Assembly (NCBI GenBank): GCA_016206385.1
Contig: JACQRS010000234.1
Span: 1 to 5,657, forward strand
Origin: Candidatus Rokuibacteriota bacterium
GTDB taxonomy: Bacteria; Methylomirabilota; Methylomirabilia; Rokubacteriales; CSP1-6
DNA length: 5,657 bases
Direction: 5' to 3'
In this document: positions 5,241 through 5,657 of the stretch, in pieces
Layout: each line of letters begins with the position of its first letter
Position numbering within the stretch: position 1 is the stretch's first letter
Translations under genes and position numbers: made by a program
Notes under the pieces: model-generated
Told to the model about the DNA's origin: nothing
Databases searched by the model: none
The model's input: the letters and a program-made list of their open reading frames with translations, nothing else

Positions 5241-5657
5241 ATGATCGGCACCGAGGCGCTGGACGTTGACCGGATCCGTCAGGATCTGATTGCCCGGACT
5301 GTCGGAAGCCAGATCCACCTCTTCCAGGAGGTGCCCTCCACCAACCTCGTTCTCCAGAGGCTGGCCAGAGCTGGCGCACCGGAGGGGACCGTGGTTCTGG
5401 CCGACGCGCAGACGGCAGGACGGGGGCGGCTGGGGAAACCCTGGTTCTCCCCGGCAGGGGTGAACCTCTACGCCTCGGTGCTCTTTCGGCCACTCCTCAG
5501 GCTAGCCGAGGTGGCGGTGTTCTCCTTCATCGCCCCGTTGGCCCTGTCTGACGCCATGCAGGAAGAAGGCGTGGAGCCGGCCATCAAGTGGCCCAACGAC
5601 ATCCTGCCGGGAAAACGGAAGGTCGCCGGGATTCTCGCGGAGAGCTGGGCGCCGGAC
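5241..5657 (+). CDS. birA: Biotin--[acetyl-CoA-carboxylase] ligase, catalytic-only type (3' end outside window)
   Basis: The enzyme activates biotin with ATP and attaches it to a lysine of biotin carboxyl carrier protein and other biotin-dependent enzymes in the cytoplasm. The first 139 residues are present. Diagnostic motifs are STN (33-35), the biotinyl-AMP binding loop AGRGRLGKPW (59-68, family GRGRxGRxW), KWPND (116-120) and KVAGILAE (127-134) with the catalytic-domain lysine region. The protein starts almost directly with the catalytic domain, so it lacks the N-terminal winged helix of bifunctional BirA and should not be the operon repressor. ATG 5241 follows AGGAG (5231-5235) by 5 bases; an in-frame ATG at 5226 would add five residues. 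It begins 25 bases after the rubrerythrin-receiver gene and may be read from the same transcript. Confidence 0.95.
   Translation, partial: MIGTEALDVDRIRQDLIARTVGSQIHLFQEVPSTNLVLQRLARAGAPEGTVVLADAQTAGRGRLGKPWFSPAGVNLYASVLFRPLLRLAEVAVFSFIAPLALSDAMQEEGVEPAIKWPNDILPGKRKVAGILAESWAPD

Overview
The window is GC-rich, with strong G/C preference at third codon positions, and looks like part of an environmental bacterial chromosome. The gene mix includes a multiheme c-type cytochrome of the hydroxylamine-oxidoreductase (HAO) type, a stand-alone FmdE-like protein, a rubrerythrin-like protein and a biotin ligase. It would fit lineages such as Rokubacteria/NC10 or deltaproteobacteria-like groups, but no marker here fixes the taxonomy. 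No rRNA, tRNA, CRISPR array or insertion sequence was seen.

Layout. Positions 1-1026 (minus strand) hold the first 342 codons of an exported multiheme cytochrome, cut by the left edge. An N-terminal monoheme cytochrome c domain is followed by seven more CxxCH motifs in an HAO-like core. The long ORFs covering this region in other frames are shadows; the real frame has no stop inside the window. Divergently, at 1320-1925 and 1944-2351, lie two small unknown membrane proteins that probably form an operon. Next come an Amidohydro_2-type hydrolase (about 2499-3344) whose conserved HxH motif lies upstream of every conventional start codon, an FmdE-family protein with a zinc ribbon (3458-4066), an unusual fusion of a rubrerythrin-like domain to a response-regulator receiver domain (4331-5215), and the start of a biotin protein ligase (5241 to the right edge).

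Regulation is the most striking part. Three intergenic regions each carry a sigma-54 (RpoN) type -24/-12 sequence with exact GG-N10-GC spacing, 50-95 bases before the start codon: 1250-1265 (membrane-protein operon), 3383-3398 (FmdE-like gene) and 4223-4238 (rubrerythrin-receiver gene). About 95-115 bases upstream of the first and third there is the same bipartite palindromic element, CTGGGG-N8-CCCCARCTGGGG, in the position expected for an enhancer-binding-protein site. The cytochrome has a sigma-70-like promoter on the minus strand, and the amidohydrolase has a TATAAT box.

Inference: the membrane-protein pair, the FmdE-like protein and the di-iron/receiver fusion may belong to one RpoN-dependent response. 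That response would be tied by position, though not proven, to the adjacent periplasmic HAO-like cytochrome, and so perhaps to nitrogen-oxide, hydroxylamine or redox stress chemistry.
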